Notes: generated by a model from the sequence alone, not told the origin. Shown: positions 36,757-46,820, counted from the stretch's first letter. The stretch is DNA of 64,000 nt from Trichloromonas sp034006665 (GCF_034006665.1 NZ_JAVESI010000015.1:3686-67685), one strand, 5' to 3'. Numbers and translations are program-made.

Positions 36757-37662
36757 TCACAGATGCCAGACAATACGCAGATTGTAGCGCTCCCCTTCGG
36801 GACGGTTTTCCGCCTCATACTCCTTGTAGATATTGAAAAAGAGATGCGTATCGGGACTGATGTGCCAAACACCGCCGGGACCGATGGCGAAAACCCGCTC
36901 ATCGTCGTCGATGGAACGGCCGTTGACCCGGGTCTGGGTGATCTGGTCGAAAAAATAGCCGTTGAGCCCGACCCGCAGAGTTTTGGGGAACACCGCTGTA
37001 TCCAGGGTGAAATTCCCGTGCCAGGCCTGCCCGGCTTTGAGTTCGTCGGCGCCGCCGAAGGGATCGTCGTTCGTGTCGTTCCACAGGTAGTGGATCCGCC
37101 ATGAGGCCGTCACTTCCTGGGTGATAAAGAGGGTCGCCGCCCAGTAGGGATTGAAGGAAAAATGATTGCTGCCGGGATTCAACGCCCTCTTCTCGTCGTA
37201 CTGTCCGGTTGGCCAGATGGTCTGAAGCTCGATACGGTTGAGCATCAACGGCCCCTTTTCGCCCATAATCGGATCCCACTGGAGGAAGGGTCCGACGAGC
37301 AGGTCACCGAAACCGGAATCGGTCTCCGGCAGGGGATCACTGTCGATGAAAACCTGGGGCAGCATGAAATTGAGTCCCCAGCGGGCACCGGGGAAAAGCT
37401 CGGTTCCCGACTGGTAGGTCGCCTGGGCAAGGCTCACGGCGACATCGACTGAGGGATCGTCAAAAGGCAGCCCCGCCAGTTTGTCGGCGGTATAATACTG
37501 AAGATACTCGGTCAGATAGAGCCCCCGTCCGGCGGGCGGCGCACCGTCGAGAAAACTGGTGAAGCCGAGATTGACCGACGGTTGGTTGAAAGCGCCGGCG
37601 GGCCCGGCCACAAGCGCCGCGCCCAAAACAAGAAAGATGACCGGAAGGTGCAATCGCCGCAT
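36757..37662 (-). CDS. SphA-like outer-membrane beta-barrel protein
   Basis: A 301-residue exported protein with a signal peptide (LPVIFLVLGAALVAGPAGAF). Amphipathic strands include FMLPQVFIDSD, GDLLVGPFLQWDP, WPTGQYDEKRALNPGSNHFSFNPYWAAT and a closing RYNLRIVWHL. This pattern is that of the SphA/phenol-pathway (MetA) outer-membrane family, which forms channels for hydrophobic compounds. Substrate unknown. A palindrome (36738-36756) sits right at the stop. It is transcribed ahead of the sensor kinase with 176 bases between, so linkage is uncertain. Confidence 0.75.
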   Translation of the reverse strand: MRRLHLPVIFLVLGAALVAGPAGAFNQPSVNLGFTSFLDGAPPAGRGLYLTEYLQYYTADKLAGLPFDDPSVDVAVSLAQATYQSGTELFPGARWGLNFMLPQVFIDSDPLPETDSGFGDLLVGPFLQWDPIMGEKGPLMLNRIELQTIWPTGQYDEKRALNPGSNHFSFNPYWAATLFITQEVTASWRIHYLWNDTNDDPFGGADELKAGQAWHGNFTLDTAVFPKTLRVGLNGYFFDQITQTRVNGRSIDDDERVFAIGPGGVWHISPDTHLFFNIYKEYEAENRPEGERYNLRIVWHL

Positions 37663-37778
37663 GAATCACTCCTGTAGACAAAAAAAGCTGATAAGAATCG
37701 GCCTAGAATCATCGCTTACCCCCTGTTTTGTCAAGAAATAAAACCTTGTTCGAAAGACCTCCAGTACCGACGGAACGG

Positions 37779-39800
37779 CTATTTCAGGGGATCCCCAATC
37801 CCCTCCGGCAAGACCTCGCCCGCCCCCTCCCCTTTCAGCTCTTGGTAAATCCGTTTCCAGTCCTTCTCGACCCGCAGAAAAGCCGCGACGATCTCGGGAT
37901 CAAACTGGGTCCCGCTGCACTGCCGGATGATCCGCACCGCGGCATCGTGACTGATGGAAGGCTTGTAGACCCGCTGGCAAACCAAGGCATCGTAGACGTC
38001 GGCAATGGCCATCAAACGACCGGGCAAGGGGATTTCCTCCCCCTTGAGACCCTCGGGGTAGCCGCTACCGTCCCACCACTCGTGATGGCAATAGACGATT
38101 TCACGGGCCATCTGCAAAGCCGGACTTCCGGAAACCCCGGCGCGGCGCCCCGCCTCGTCGATCACCTGGCGCCCGTAAGTGGTATGTTTCTTGATTTCCT
38201 CGTACTCCTCGGGGGTCAGACGTCCGGCCTTGCGCAGCAGCAGATCGGGCACGCCGACCTTGCCGATATCGTGCAGCGAGGCCAGCCGGCAAAGAAGATC
38301 GATGGTCTCGGGAGTAAGAACCTTGCCGTAACGGGGATGATGACTCAGTTCCTCGGCGACCGAGCGCAGATATTTTTCCGTGCGCAGAATGTGGGCGCCG
38401 GTTTCGCTATCACGAATGCTCGCCAGGGAGCAGAGGGAATGCATCATGAAGTTCTGCATGAACTCGGTCTGTGCCTGATGTTGCTGGGAGCGGTGCTCTT
38501 CGAACCGAAAGCGCAGCAGGGTCGCGGCGCCGAGGATGGCAGACATGAGCAGGATCGGCATGACCGGAGACAGATAAAGCCCATACAGATTGAGCAACCA
38601 GGCACTGCCGGTCCAGAGCAGCAGGCCCGAGAGAGCGGTCAGCAACAAACCCACGGTCGGCGAGAGCCAGGCGAGCAAGAGCGGCAGCAACAACCCTGAA
38701 ACCATCAGCATGAGGATGTCGGCGCCGGGAAACCAGCCCGGAATGCGGATAAAATCACCGTTGAGGATGTTGGCGGCAATGCGGGCATGAATCTCCACCC
38801 CGAGAAAGTTTTCCTCCAGAGGGGAGACAAGGCGGGTATCGAGGCCGGTGGCGACGACCCCGACAAAGACAACCTTGTCCTTGAGCAGGGCGGCAGCCTG
38901 GGAATCGTCCAGCAGAGTCGCGGCGGAAATCTCCTGCCAGCCCCCCCGAGCTGCCGGAAAATCGATGAGAAAATTGCCTTGTTTATCCAGAGGAACCCGC
39001 CGCTCGCCCCAGCGCAGAAAGAGTTCGTCGCGCCCGGCCAACAACGCCGGTGTCTCCACGCCGTCGGCAAGAAGCACGGTGGCCAGAGCCAAGCCGGGGT
39101 AGATCTCGCCCTGGGCGGTAATCAACAGGGGGATGCGACGAAAGATGCCGTCGTGGTCGGCGACAGCATTGAGAAAACCGGCGGCGGAAGTCCTCTCGGC
39201 CAGCTCCGGAAGAATCCCCAGCCGTCCCCGCGCTTCGCAGAGGCGGGATTCGGGCAGGGACAGGGCCAAAGAGGGAGGCTCGGCGCCGGTCCAGACGCCG
39301 GCGCCGGGAGCACCGAAGTGAACCTTGTAGCCCAAAACAAAGGGACCGTCGGCGAGAACCCTGGCCAGGGCTTGATCGGAAACGGGCGGTGCCGGCGTCG
39401 GAAAGAGCGCCTGGAGCCGTTCCCGCAACCGCAGATCCAGGGCCTCGGAGCGCATGCGGTCAGGCTCCGCGAACATGATATCCACCCCCACCGCGCGGGG
39501 CTCGGCCCGCCGCACCCGATCCAGAAGCAGGGCCAGCAGAGAGCGGGGCCAAGGCCACTGACCGAACTCTTGCAGGCTGGGGTCGTCGATGTCGACGATG
39601 ACCACCTGGGGATCGTCAATGGATTCGGGGGAAGCCCGCAGCAGCAGATCATAGACCCGCTGATCCAACTCGCTGACCAGGACCGGTCGCCAGATCGAGA
39701 GCAAACAGGCCAGCAGGGTGAGCCCTGCTCCAACCAGCAGGATCAGCAACCGTCCGCGAATGAGATCGCGTCCGATCCGCGATTCGAGCAGATGCAGCAT
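37779..39800 (-). CDS. CHASE2 sensor with HD-GYP cyclic-di-GMP phosphodiesterase output
   Basis: A 673-residue membrane receptor. An N-terminal helix is followed by an extracytoplasmic CHASE2 domain (VVIVDIDDPSLQEFGQWPWPRSLLALLL; VGVDIMFAEPD), then three short membrane helices around 345-410. The output domain is HD-GYP: HDIGKVGVPDLLLRK (~507), ETGAHILRTEKYLR and HHEWWDGSGYPEGLKGEEIP (~571), with the metal-binding HD and the GYP motif intact. It probably degrades c-di-GMP in response to an envelope signal. CHASE2 is more often linked to adenylate cyclase or kinase outputs. It overlaps the OmpA-family gene by one base. Confidence 0.9.
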   Translation of the reverse strand: MLHLLESRIGRDLIRGRLLILLVGAGLTLLACLLSIWRPVLVSELDQRVYDLLLRASPESIDDPQVVIVDIDDPSLQEFGQWPWPRSLLALLLDRVRRAEPRAVGVDIMFAEPDRMRSEALDLRLRERLQALFPTPAPPVSDQALARVLADGPFVLGYKVHFGAPGAGVWTGAEPPSLALSLPESRLCEARGRLGILPELAERTSAAGFLNAVADHDGIFRRIPLLITAQGEIYPGLALATVLLADGVETPALLAGRDELFLRWGERRVPLDKQGNFLIDFPAARGGWQEISAATLLDDSQAAALLKDKVVFVGVVATGLDTRLVSPLEENFLGVEIHARIAANILNGDFIRIPGWFPGADILMLMVSGLLLPLLLAWLSPTVGLLLTALSGLLLWTGSAWLLNLYGLYLSPVMPILLMSAILGAATLLRFRFEEHRSQQHQAQTEFMQNFMMHSLCSLASIRDSETGAHILRTEKYLRSVAEELSHHPRYGKVLTPETIDLLCRLASLHDIGKVGVPDLLLRKAGRLTPEEYEEIKKHTTYGRQVIDEAGRRAGVSGSPALQMAREIVYCHHEWWDGSGYPEGLKGEEIPLPGRLMAIADVYDALVCQRVYKPSISHDAAVRIIRQCSGTQFDPEIVAAFLRVEKDWKRIYQELKGEGAGEVLPEGIGDPLK

Positions 39801-40414
39801 CAGCGCACGGTGATCTCGACACGCCGGTTGCGCGGCTCGGAAACCTCGTCGTCTGTCGGCACCAGCAGATTGCGCTCACCGTGGGAACTGGTCTCAAGCA
39901 CTCTCGGGTCAATCCCGGCATCGGCCAACATCGTGACGATAATCGCGGCGCGTTCCTTCGAAAGACGCATATTGGCCTCGTTGGAACCGACGGTGTCGGT
40001 GTGGCCGACGACGCTGGTATCCACCGAGCGCCGCTCATGGATCGTCGCGATAACCTCGGGAATGAGGGCCTGCGATTCGTTGGTGAGTTCCTTGGACCCT
40101 TTTTCAAAATAGAGAATGAAGCGCCGCACCGGTTCCGCCTGCGCCGCCAGGGCGTCGTGGAAACGGGCCTTGACCTCGTCGGCGGCAAGCAGGGTCGGAA
40201 CTTCGGGGGCTGCCTCGGCGGTCGCAACCGTCGTCCCCTGCCAGGCTTCGTCAAGGGTTTGCGAGCCCTGCGGGTTCCTGACGGTGATGCTGCCCACCGT
40301 ACCGTTGTCGTCCGGCAAGAGCACAAACAGACTGGGGGGGGGAGTTTGCGGAGCGCTGCACGCCGCCAGCATTGCAGAGAGACAAACAACCAGTATTCGC
40401 AAGAACAAACCCAT
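39800..40414 (-). CDS. OmpA-family lipoprotein
   Basis: A 204-residue lipoprotein with lipobox LAAC (Cys19). The C-terminal OmpA/MotB peptidoglycan-binding domain runs from about 95: ILYFEKGSKELTNESQALIPEV, VVGHTDTVGSNEANMRLSKERA and NRRVEITVR. It would tie the outer membrane to the cell wall. It sits between FecR-domain and CHASE2-HD-GYP genes in one operon, an arrangement that suggests envelope-stress sensing. Confidence 0.88.
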   Translation of the reverse strand: MGLFLRILVVCLSAMLAACSAPQTPPPSLFVLLPDDNGTVGSITVRNPQGSQTLDEAWQGTTVATAEAAPEVPTLLAADEVKARFHDALAAQAEPVRRFILYFEKGSKELTNESQALIPEVIATIHERRSVDTSVVGHTDTVGSNEANMRLSKERAAIIVTMLADAGIDPRVLETSSHGERNLLVPTDDEVSEPRNRRVEITVR

Positions 40415-40439
40415 CAGACGATCCCTCCTCCGCGATAAG

Positions 40440-40880
40440 TTATCCGACGATATTCATGACAAAATGCGTACCCCTCACCCCCACCGTTCCTACCGGGGTT
40501 TCCAGACGCACGGATTCGGGCGCGAGCTTGGAGATCTGTCCGGAAACAAAAGCCGCCATCCCCCGAGCCAGGCGCAGCACCAGCGCCAGACGCCCCTCGC
40601 CGGGGGCGAACTCAAACTGTTCGACGGCCAGGTCGCTGTTGCCTCCCAGAGAAAGCCGGGTATCATCGCGAAAGATCACACCGACTCGGCCCGATTCCCC
40701 GGTCTTGAGCTGATCGCCGCGATAAAGCAACGTCCCCGCCTCGGCCGCGAGCGTCTCGCCGCCACGCAGGACGAAAACCTGCCCCTCAACGTTCTTGATG
40801 CTACCGATGCGCTCATCCTGAGCCTGGACAAAACTGGGACAAAAGACCATCACGAGCAGGAAAATACAAAATCTCTTCAT
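40440..40880 (-). CDS. FecR-domain periplasmic protein
   Basis: A 146-residue exported protein (signal peptide ending PSFVQAQ). The FecR domain has GQVFVLRGGETLAAEAGTLLYRGDQLKTGESGRVGVIFRDDTRLSLGG..., the core beta-sandwich seen in stand-alone FecR proteins. The C-terminal LETPVGTVGVRGTHFVM motif is the usual end. It lacks the N-terminal anti-sigma part of true FecR. It starts the FecR-OmpA-CHASE2/HD-GYP operon and may pass an envelope signal to the CHASE2 receptor. Confidence 0.88.
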   Translation of the reverse strand: MKRFCIFLLVMVFCPSFVQAQDERIGSIKNVEGQVFVLRGGETLAAEAGTLLYRGDQLKTGESGRVGVIFRDDTRLSLGGNSDLAVEQFEFAPGEGRLALVLRLARGMAAFVSGQISKLAPESVRLETPVGTVGVRGTHFVMNIVG

Positions 40881-41018
40881 AAACGCCCTCCACGTTCACA
40901 AGTTGATGGTTTATCCGCCGGGCCCTTGGCGGAGCTAGGTCATATTAACATAAAAACCGGATTGACATTGGGAGGAAAAATTCGGAGGACAGGAACCACT
41001 TTGAAGCCGGGAGGGAAA

Positions 41019-41432
41019 TCAGACTTGAGCCGTTTGCCGGCTTTGTTTAACCGAATTGGCGCACTTTTCGTGCAAGGAACTGAAGATCATATCGAGCACG
41101 GCCTTCTGTCGCATCTCGTGCTTGTTCAGTACCGCCAGGCAACTGCCCATGGGAAACTGCATGTGCAGATATTCGGCGTCACGACCGGAGAGGATGATGA
41201 TCCGGTTGCGGCCGACCCCTTTGGCCACGGCGTAGTTAAGCATCTTGCGCCCATCGAGCCCCGGCATCTCCAGATCGAGCAGAAGCAGCGCCAGATCCTC
41301 GTCAATCGCGGCCAACCCCCGGACGGGATTGAGGCAGGTACTGAAATCCAGCCGCGGAAAACGCTCGTGGACATAGCCCGCGATATAGTCAAGAAAGAGT
41401 TGATCGTCATCGATCATGAGAATTTTCGGCAT
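41019..41432 (-). CDS. stand-alone response regulator receiver protein
   Basis: A 137-residue receiver domain with no output domain. It has the acidic pocket ILMIDDDQLF, the phospho-acceptor Asp in LLLLDLEMPGLDG, the Ser in IILSGRD, and the conserved Lys in VLNKHEM. The ATG at 41432 is chosen because GAAGAGG lies nine bases upstream; the frame is open to 41483. It may relay phosphate from an unlinked kinase, perhaps the one at 35-36.6 kb. Confidence 0.85.
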   Translation of the reverse strand: MPKILMIDDDQLFLDYIAGYVHERFPRLDFSTCLNPVRGLAAIDEDLALLLLDLEMPGLDGRKMLNYAVAKGVGRNRIIILSGRDAEYLHMQFPMGSCLAVLNKHEMRQKAVLDMIFSSLHEKCANSVKQSRQTAQV

Positions 41433-41526
41433 CGTTTTCATCCTCTTCGGAGCCTTGTCCGATAAGGAAATTAGACGGCACAAACCCTGCCTGTCAAGGG
41501 ATTATTTTCCCGGTTCCCGGTGTTGT

Positions 41527-44199
41527 TTAATGCGCCTCGCGCCAATTGCCGCCGACACCGATGTCGACGACCAACGGCACGTTCAGCGCCATCGCTCCTT
41601 CCATCTCGCGCCGCACCAGATCCCGCACCCGCTCCAACTCCCCTCGCGGCACATCAAAGACCAGTTCGTCATGCACCTGCAGCATCATCCGCGTCTTCAA
41701 TCCTTCCTCCACAAAACGCCGGTGAATGCGGACCATGGCAAGCTTGACGATGTCGGCGGCGGAGCCCTGGATCGGGTAGTTGATGGAGTTGCGCTCGGCA
41801 TAGGCGCGGATCGCACCGTTTTTGCTGTGAATTTCGGGGACGGCGCAGCGCCGCCCAAGAAGGGTGGTGACGTACTGCTTTTCCCGAGCTTCCTGTTTCT
41901 TGCTCTCCATGAAGGTCTTGATGCCGGGATAGCGGGCGAAGTAGTTGTCGATGAAGGCCTGCGCTTCGCGGGTCGGGATGCCGAGATCCTTGCCGAGGCT
42001 GAAGGCACCCATGCCGTAGATCACTCCGAAATTGATGGTCTTGGCCTGGCGGCGCATCTCGTTCGTCACCATCTCGGGGAAGACGCCGAAGACCTCGCTG
42101 GCGGTGCGTTTATGGATATCCTCGCCCCGGGCGAAACTCTCCTTGAGCACCGCCTCGTCGGCGAGATGGGCGAGGATGCGTAGTTCGATCTGCGAGTAGT
42201 CGGCAGCCAGCAGCACATGCCCTTCGGCGGGAATGAAGGCTTCGCGGATGCGCCCCCCCTCCTCGGTGCGAATCGGGATGTTCTGCAGATTCGGCTCGGA
42301 AGAGGAAAGCCGGCCGGTAGCGGTCACCGCCTGGTTGAAGCTGGTGTGGATACGCCCGGTGTCGGGGTTGACCAGCTTTGGCAGGGCGTCGCAGTAGGTA
42401 TTCTTGAGCTTGGCCAACGACCGGTGTTCGAGGATGCGCGCCGCCACCGAATGCTGCTCGGCCAGAGCGCTCAAAACCTCGACGTCGGTGGACCAGCCGG
42501 TCTTGGTCTTCTTGCCCTTGGGCAACTTCAGCCGCTCGAAAAGCACCTCGCCGAGCTGCTTGGGGGAAGCGATATTGAAAGGACCGCCCGCCAGTTCGTG
42601 AATCTCCCGCTCCAGCGCCGCGAGCTTTCCTTCCATCTCTTTCGACAGAGCCCCGAGAAAGGCGCTGTCGATGCGGATTCCGGCCCATTCCATCGCCGTC
42701 AGCACCTCGACCAGCGGCATTTCCACCTCATCGAAAAGCTGGCGCTGCGCGGTTTCGTCCAGCTTCGGGTCGAGCACCGCCGCCAGGCGCAGGGTGATGT
42801 CGGCATCCTCGGCAGCGTAATGGACGGCCTTTTCCACCTCGACCTCGGCGAAGCCGATCTGCTTCTTGCCGCTGCCGGTCACCTCGGCGTAACTGACGGT
42901 CTTATGAGCGAGCAGGTCGCTGGCCAGGGCATCCATGCCGTGGCTCTTGGCCGCGGGGTGGACGAGATAGGAGGCGATCATGGTATCGAAGAACGGCCCC
43001 TTGACTTCGATCCCGGCCCGGCGCAGCACCAGCAGGTCGTACTTGAGATTCTGGCCGATCTTGAAGAGGTTGGGATCTTCCAGCAGCGGCAGCAGCGCAT
43101 CCAGTACCCGCCGGCGGTCGAGCTGTTCGGGGGCACCCAGATAGCGATGGCCAACGGGGATATACCAGGCCTCCTGTTCCTTGACGGCAAAGGAGAGTCC
43201 AACCAGATCAGCCCGTACCGCATCGAGACTGGTCGTTTCAGTATCGAAGGCAAAACGCCCGGCCCGGCGCAGCTCGGCCGTCAGTTCGTCGAGTCCGGCT
43301 TCGTCCAGCACCCCCCGGTAGCCGCTGCCGTCGGCGCGAGTTTCCGTAGAGAATTCCTGAATCAGTTTATGGAACTCCAGCTCCTTGAAGAGCGCGGTCA
43401 GTGCCTCGCGGTTCGGTTCGGAAAGGGCAAAGCTTGCATAATCGAGATCCAAAGGAAGATTGTCGACCAAGGTCACCAGTCGCTTCGACAGCCGCGCCTG
43501 CTTGGCGAACTCCCGCAGTTTCTCCCCCATCTTCCCCTTCACCTCGGCGCTGCGCTCCAGAAGCTCTTCCACCGTGCCGAACTCGCGGATCAGCTTGACC
43601 GCCGTCTTCTCGCCGATCCCCGGCACCCCCGGGATGTTGTCGGAGCTGTCCCCGGCCAGGGCCTGCACCTCGATGACCTTGTCCGGCGTGCCGCCGAAGC
43701 GCTCCGCCACCTCCTCCAGACCGGAGACTTTATCCTTCATGGTGTCGAGCAGACGAATGCGGTCGCTGACGATCTGCATCAGATCCTTGTCGCCGGTGAC
43801 GACGGTGATCTCCAACCCCTCGGCGGCGAACTTTTTCGCCAAGGTGGCGATAATGTCGTCCGCTTCGAACCCCTCCTTCTCGATGGCCGGCATATTGAAG
43901 GCCCGCACCACCTCCTTGATGTAGGGGATCTGCGGCACCAGATCCTCGGGCATCGCCACGCGGTTGGCCTTGTACTCGGGATAGAGCTCCTTGCGGAAGG
44001 TCGGCCCCTTGGCGTCGAAGACGACCGCCAGATGATCGGGGGCATGCTCGCGCACCACCTTGAGCAGCATGTTGACAAAACCTAAGACGGCGTTGGTGGC
44101 GAGGCCCCTGGAGTTGGAGAGATGGCGGATGGCAAAGTAGGCGCGGTAGATATAACTGGAGCCGTCGATGAGATAAAGACGGCGGGACTGCTCGGTCAT
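41527..44199 (-). CDS. polA: DNA polymerase I
   Basis: An 890-residue polymerase. The N-terminal 5' nuclease has YLIDGSSYIYRAYFAI and VVTGDKDLMQIV. The central 3'-5' exonuclease domain has RFAFDTETTSLDAV (exo I Asp/Glu intact) and a YAAEDADITLRL exo III. The polymerase domain has LLAADYSQIELRILAHLA (motif A), RRQAKTINFGVIYGMGAFSL (motif B) and LQVHDELVFDVP (motif C). All three activities look present, unlike exo-defective homologues. It is divergent from lon across 159 bases. Confidence 0.97.
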   Translation of the reverse strand: MTEQSRRLYLIDGSSYIYRAYFAIRHLSNSRGLATNAVLGFVNMLLKVVREHAPDHLAVVFDAKGPTFRKELYPEYKANRVAMPEDLVPQIPYIKEVVRAFNMPAIEKEGFEADDIIATLAKKFAAEGLEITVVTGDKDLMQIVSDRIRLLDTMKDKVSGLEEVAERFGGTPDKVIEVQALAGDSSDNIPGVPGIGEKTAVKLIREFGTVEELLERSAEVKGKMGEKLREFAKQARLSKRLVTLVDNLPLDLDYASFALSEPNREALTALFKELEFHKLIQEFSTETRADGSGYRGVLDEAGLDELTAELRRAGRFAFDTETTSLDAVRADLVGLSFAVKEQEAWYIPVGHRYLGAPEQLDRRRVLDALLPLLEDPNLFKIGQNLKYDLLVLRRAGIEVKGPFFDTMIASYLVHPAAKSHGMDALASDLLAHKTVSYAEVTGSGKKQIGFAEVEVEKAVHYAAEDADITLRLAAVLDPKLDETAQRQLFDEVEMPLVEVLTAMEWAGIRIDSAFLGALSKEMEGKLAALEREIHELAGGPFNIASPKQLGEVLFERLKLPKGKKTKTGWSTDVEVLSALAEQHSVAARILEHRSLAKLKNTYCDALPKLVNPDTGRIHTSFNQAVTATGRLSSSEPNLQNIPIRTEEGGRIREAFIPAEGHVLLAADYSQIELRILAHLADEAVLKESFARGEDIHKRTASEVFGVFPEMVTNEMRRQAKTINFGVIYGMGAFSLGKDLGIPTREAQAFIDNYFARYPGIKTFMESKKQEAREKQYVTTLLGRRCAVPEIHSKNGAIRAYAERNSINYPIQGSAADIVKLAMVRIHRRFVEEGLKTRMMLQVHDELVFDVPRGELERVRDLVRREMEGAMALNVPLVVDIGVGGNWREAH

Positions 44200-44290
44200 G
44201 AAGATCTCCCGGTGGATTCAAGTGGATAGCGGCGGGCATTATTTCACAGACAGACCGAATCGCCAAACCCTATTGACGACCCGCCAACCG

Positions 44291-44319
44291 TTGACAAAGC
44301 CCGTCGGAATGATTAGCTT
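44291..44319 (+). promoter_or_regulatory. sigma-70-type promoter for lon
   Basis: TTGACA (44291-44296), a 17-base spacer and TAGCTT (44314-44319) lie about 40 bases before the lon ATG, which has AAGGAG close upstream. No CIRCE or HrcA element is visible. Confidence 0.5.
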
Positions 44320-44358
44320 GCGACAGAAACCGGTCATTGCAAAGGAGCGAACCAATTT

Positions 44359-46773
44359 ATGGTTGAAGATAAAGAAACCGCGATCGACATCGACAAAAGC
44401 CCTGAAACCCCTGACCCGCCCCCCCAGCCCTCCGAGCTGGTGCTCGCTGCCGATATTCTCCCGGCCGGACTGCCGATCCTGCCCCTGCGGCCGCGCCCGG
44501 CCTTTCCCAGCCTGCTGATCCCCATGGCGGCCACCGGCCCGGGGCAGATGAAAGCGGTGAAGAAGGCCCTGGAGAGCCCGTCCCAGGCCTTGGGGCTGGT
44601 CATGGTGCGCGACCTGGAGCGGGAGGACTCGCCGGAAAACCTGCACAAAATCGGCGTGGTCGGCAAGATCGTCAAGGTCATTCACAGCGACGACGATAGC
44701 GTGCATTTTCTCATCAACTGCCTGGAGCGTTTCTCTATTGAGGAACTGACCGAGACCCCCGAGGGGCTCTTCGCCCGAGCCCGCTACCACTACGGCGCCG
44801 AACTTTCGGTCAATCCCGAGCTCAAGGCCTATTCCATGGCGATCATCGCCACCCTCAAGGAGCTGGTGCAAATCAATCCCCTCTATTCCGAGGAGATCAA
44901 GCTTTTTCTCAACCGGTCGAGCATGAATGACCCCGGGCGGCTGGCCGATTTCGCCGCCAACCTGACCAGCGCCGACGGTCAGGAACTGCAGGCCATTCTC
45001 GAAACCTTCGACGTGCGCCGACGCATCGACCGGGTGCTGGTGGCGCTGAAAAAGGAACTGGAGGTTTCCCGCCTGCAGACCAAGATCACCAAGCAGATCG
45101 AAGAGAAGGTTTCGGCCCAGCAGCGGGAGTTTTTCCTCAAGGCCCAGCTCAAGGAGATCAAGAAGGAACTGGGGCTGGAGAAGGAAGGCAAGACCACCGA
45201 GATCGAGAAGTTTCAACAGCGACTGGAAGGGCTCAAGCTCAATGCCGAGGCCCAGAAGGCGGTGGACGACGAACTGGAAAAGCTGCAACTCATCGAACCG
45301 TCGTCACCCGAATACAATGTCACGCGCAACTATCTCGACTGGCTGACCATCCTCCCCTGGGGGAAATTCAGCAAGGACAGCTACAAACTCGACCGGGCGC
45401 GCAAAATCCTTGACCGCGACCACTACGGCCTCGACGACGTCAAGGAGCGCATCCTCGAATTCATTGCCGTCGGCAAGATGAAGGGGGATATTTCCGGCTC
45501 GATTCTCTGCCTGGTCGGCCCCCCCGGCGTCGGCAAAACCTCGGTGGGCAAGAGCATCGCCGACGCCCTCGGCCGGGAATTCTATCGTTTTTCCCTTGGC
45601 GGTATGCGCGACGAGGCGGAGATCAAGGGGCACCGCCGCACCTATATCGGCTCCATGCCGGGCAAATTCATCCAGGCGATGAAGAGTGCCGGCACCGCCA
45701 ACCCGGTGCTGATGCTCGACGAAATCGACAAGATCGGCGCCAGCTATCAGGGGGATCCGGCCTCGGCCCTGCTGGAAGTCCTCGACCCCGAGCAGAACAG
45801 CAGCTTCCGCGACCACTATCTGGATGTTCCCTTCGACCTCTCCAACGTCCTCTTCGTCGCCACCGCCAACCAGCTCGACACCATCCCGGCGCCGCTCCTC
45901 GACCGCATGGAGCTGATCCGCCTGTCGGGGTACATTCTGGAAGAGAAAGTGGAGATCGCCAAGCGCTACCTGATCCCCAAGGCGTTGAAAAACCACGGGC
46001 TCCAGAAAGGCCAGGTGAGCATCCGCAAGGAGGCGCTGGTCGCCATCATCGACGGCTACGCCCGCGAGGCCGGTGTGCGTAGCCTGGAGAACCGCATCAA
46101 GAAGATCATGCGCAAGGCGGCGATGGAGTTTGCCGGCGGGCATAGCGAAAACATCGTTATCGGCAAGAAAGAAGTCGAAACCTATCTCGGCAAACCGGTC
46201 TTCAGCGCCGACGAGGTTTTCGAGAACGTCCCCGGCGTCGTCACCGGCCTGGCCTGGACCAGCATGGGCGGCGCCACGTTGCAGATCGAGGCGACGGCCA
46301 TGCCGAGTAAGGGCAAGGGCTTCAAGCAGACCGGCCAGCTCGGCAAAGTCATGGTCGAAAGTTCAGAGATCGCCTATTCCTATGTCATGGCCCATCTCAA
46401 GGATTACGGCGCCGCCGAGGACTACTTCGACACCCACTTTGTCCATCTGCACGTCCCGGCCGGCGCCACCCCCAAAGACGGCCCCTCGGCCGGGGTGACC
46501 ATGACCACCGCGCTGCTCTCGATGATCACCGGCCAGCCGGTGAAAAAGCACCTCGGCATGACCGGCGAGCTGACTCTTACCGGTCGGGTGCTGCCCATCG
46601 GCGGAGTCAAGGAAAAGACCATCGCCGCCCGCCGCGCCGGCCTCAAAACCCTGATCTTCCCCGAAGGCAACCGCAAGGACTTCGAGGAACTCCCCGACTA
46701 CCTGCGCGCGGGAATCGAGGTCCACTTTGCCGGAGACTACGCCGACGTCTTCCGCGTCGCCCTGAAATCCTGA
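44359..46773 (+). CDS. lon: ATP-dependent protease Lon
   Basis: An 804-residue protease. It has an N-terminal LON substrate-binding domain (LPILPLRPRPAFPSLLIPM), an AAA+ module with Walker A GPPGVGKTSVGK (~387), Walker B LMLDEIDKIG, and a C-terminal serine protease with catalytic Ser in KDGPSAGVTM (~710) and Lys in KEKTIAARRAG. An acidic, Pro-rich extension of about 30 residues precedes the domain. It degrades misfolded and regulatory proteins in the cytosol. Extra Lon paralogues are common in this group; this one lacks nothing essential. Confidence 0.96.
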   Translation: MVEDKETAIDIDKSPETPDPPPQPSELVLAADILPAGLPILPLRPRPAFPSLLIPMAATGPGQMKAVKKALESPSQALGLVMVRDLEREDSPENLHKIGVVGKIVKVIHSDDDSVHFLINCLERFSIEELTETPEGLFARARYHYGAELSVNPELKAYSMAIIATLKELVQINPLYSEEIKLFLNRSSMNDPGRLADFAANLTSADGQELQAILETFDVRRRIDRVLVALKKELEVSRLQTKITKQIEEKVSAQQREFFLKAQLKEIKKELGLEKEGKTTEIEKFQQRLEGLKLNAEAQKAVDDELEKLQLIEPSSPEYNVTRNYLDWLTILPWGKFSKDSYKLDRARKILDRDHYGLDDVKERILEFIAVGKMKGDISGSILCLVGPPGVGKTSVGKSIADALGREFYRFSLGGMRDEAEIKGHRRTYIGSMPGKFIQAMKSAGTANPVLMLDEIDKIGASYQGDPASALLEVLDPEQNSSFRDHYLDVPFDLSNVLFVATANQLDTIPAPLLDRMELIRLSGYILEEKVEIAKRYLIPKALKNHGLQKGQVSIRKEALVAIIDGYAREAGVRSLENRIKKIMRKAAMEFAGGHSENIVIGKKEVETYLGKPVFSADEVFENVPGVVTGLAWTSMGGATLQIEATAMPSKGKGFKQTGQLGKVMVESSEIAYSYVMAHLKDYGAAEDYFDTHFVHLHVPAGATPKDGPSAGVTMTTALLSMITGQPVKKHLGMTGELTLTGRVLPIGGVKEKTIAARRAGLKTLIFPEGNRKDFEELPDYLRAGIEVHFAGDYADVFRVALKS

Positions 46774-46820
46774 CCAATCACCAGCAACCAATCACCAATC
46801 ACTGATTTTCGGAGCCCTTA

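Noticed and set aside
42217..44085. Plus-strand frame of 622 codons opposite polA
   Set aside because: Shadow of the polymerase gene in a GC-rich genome.
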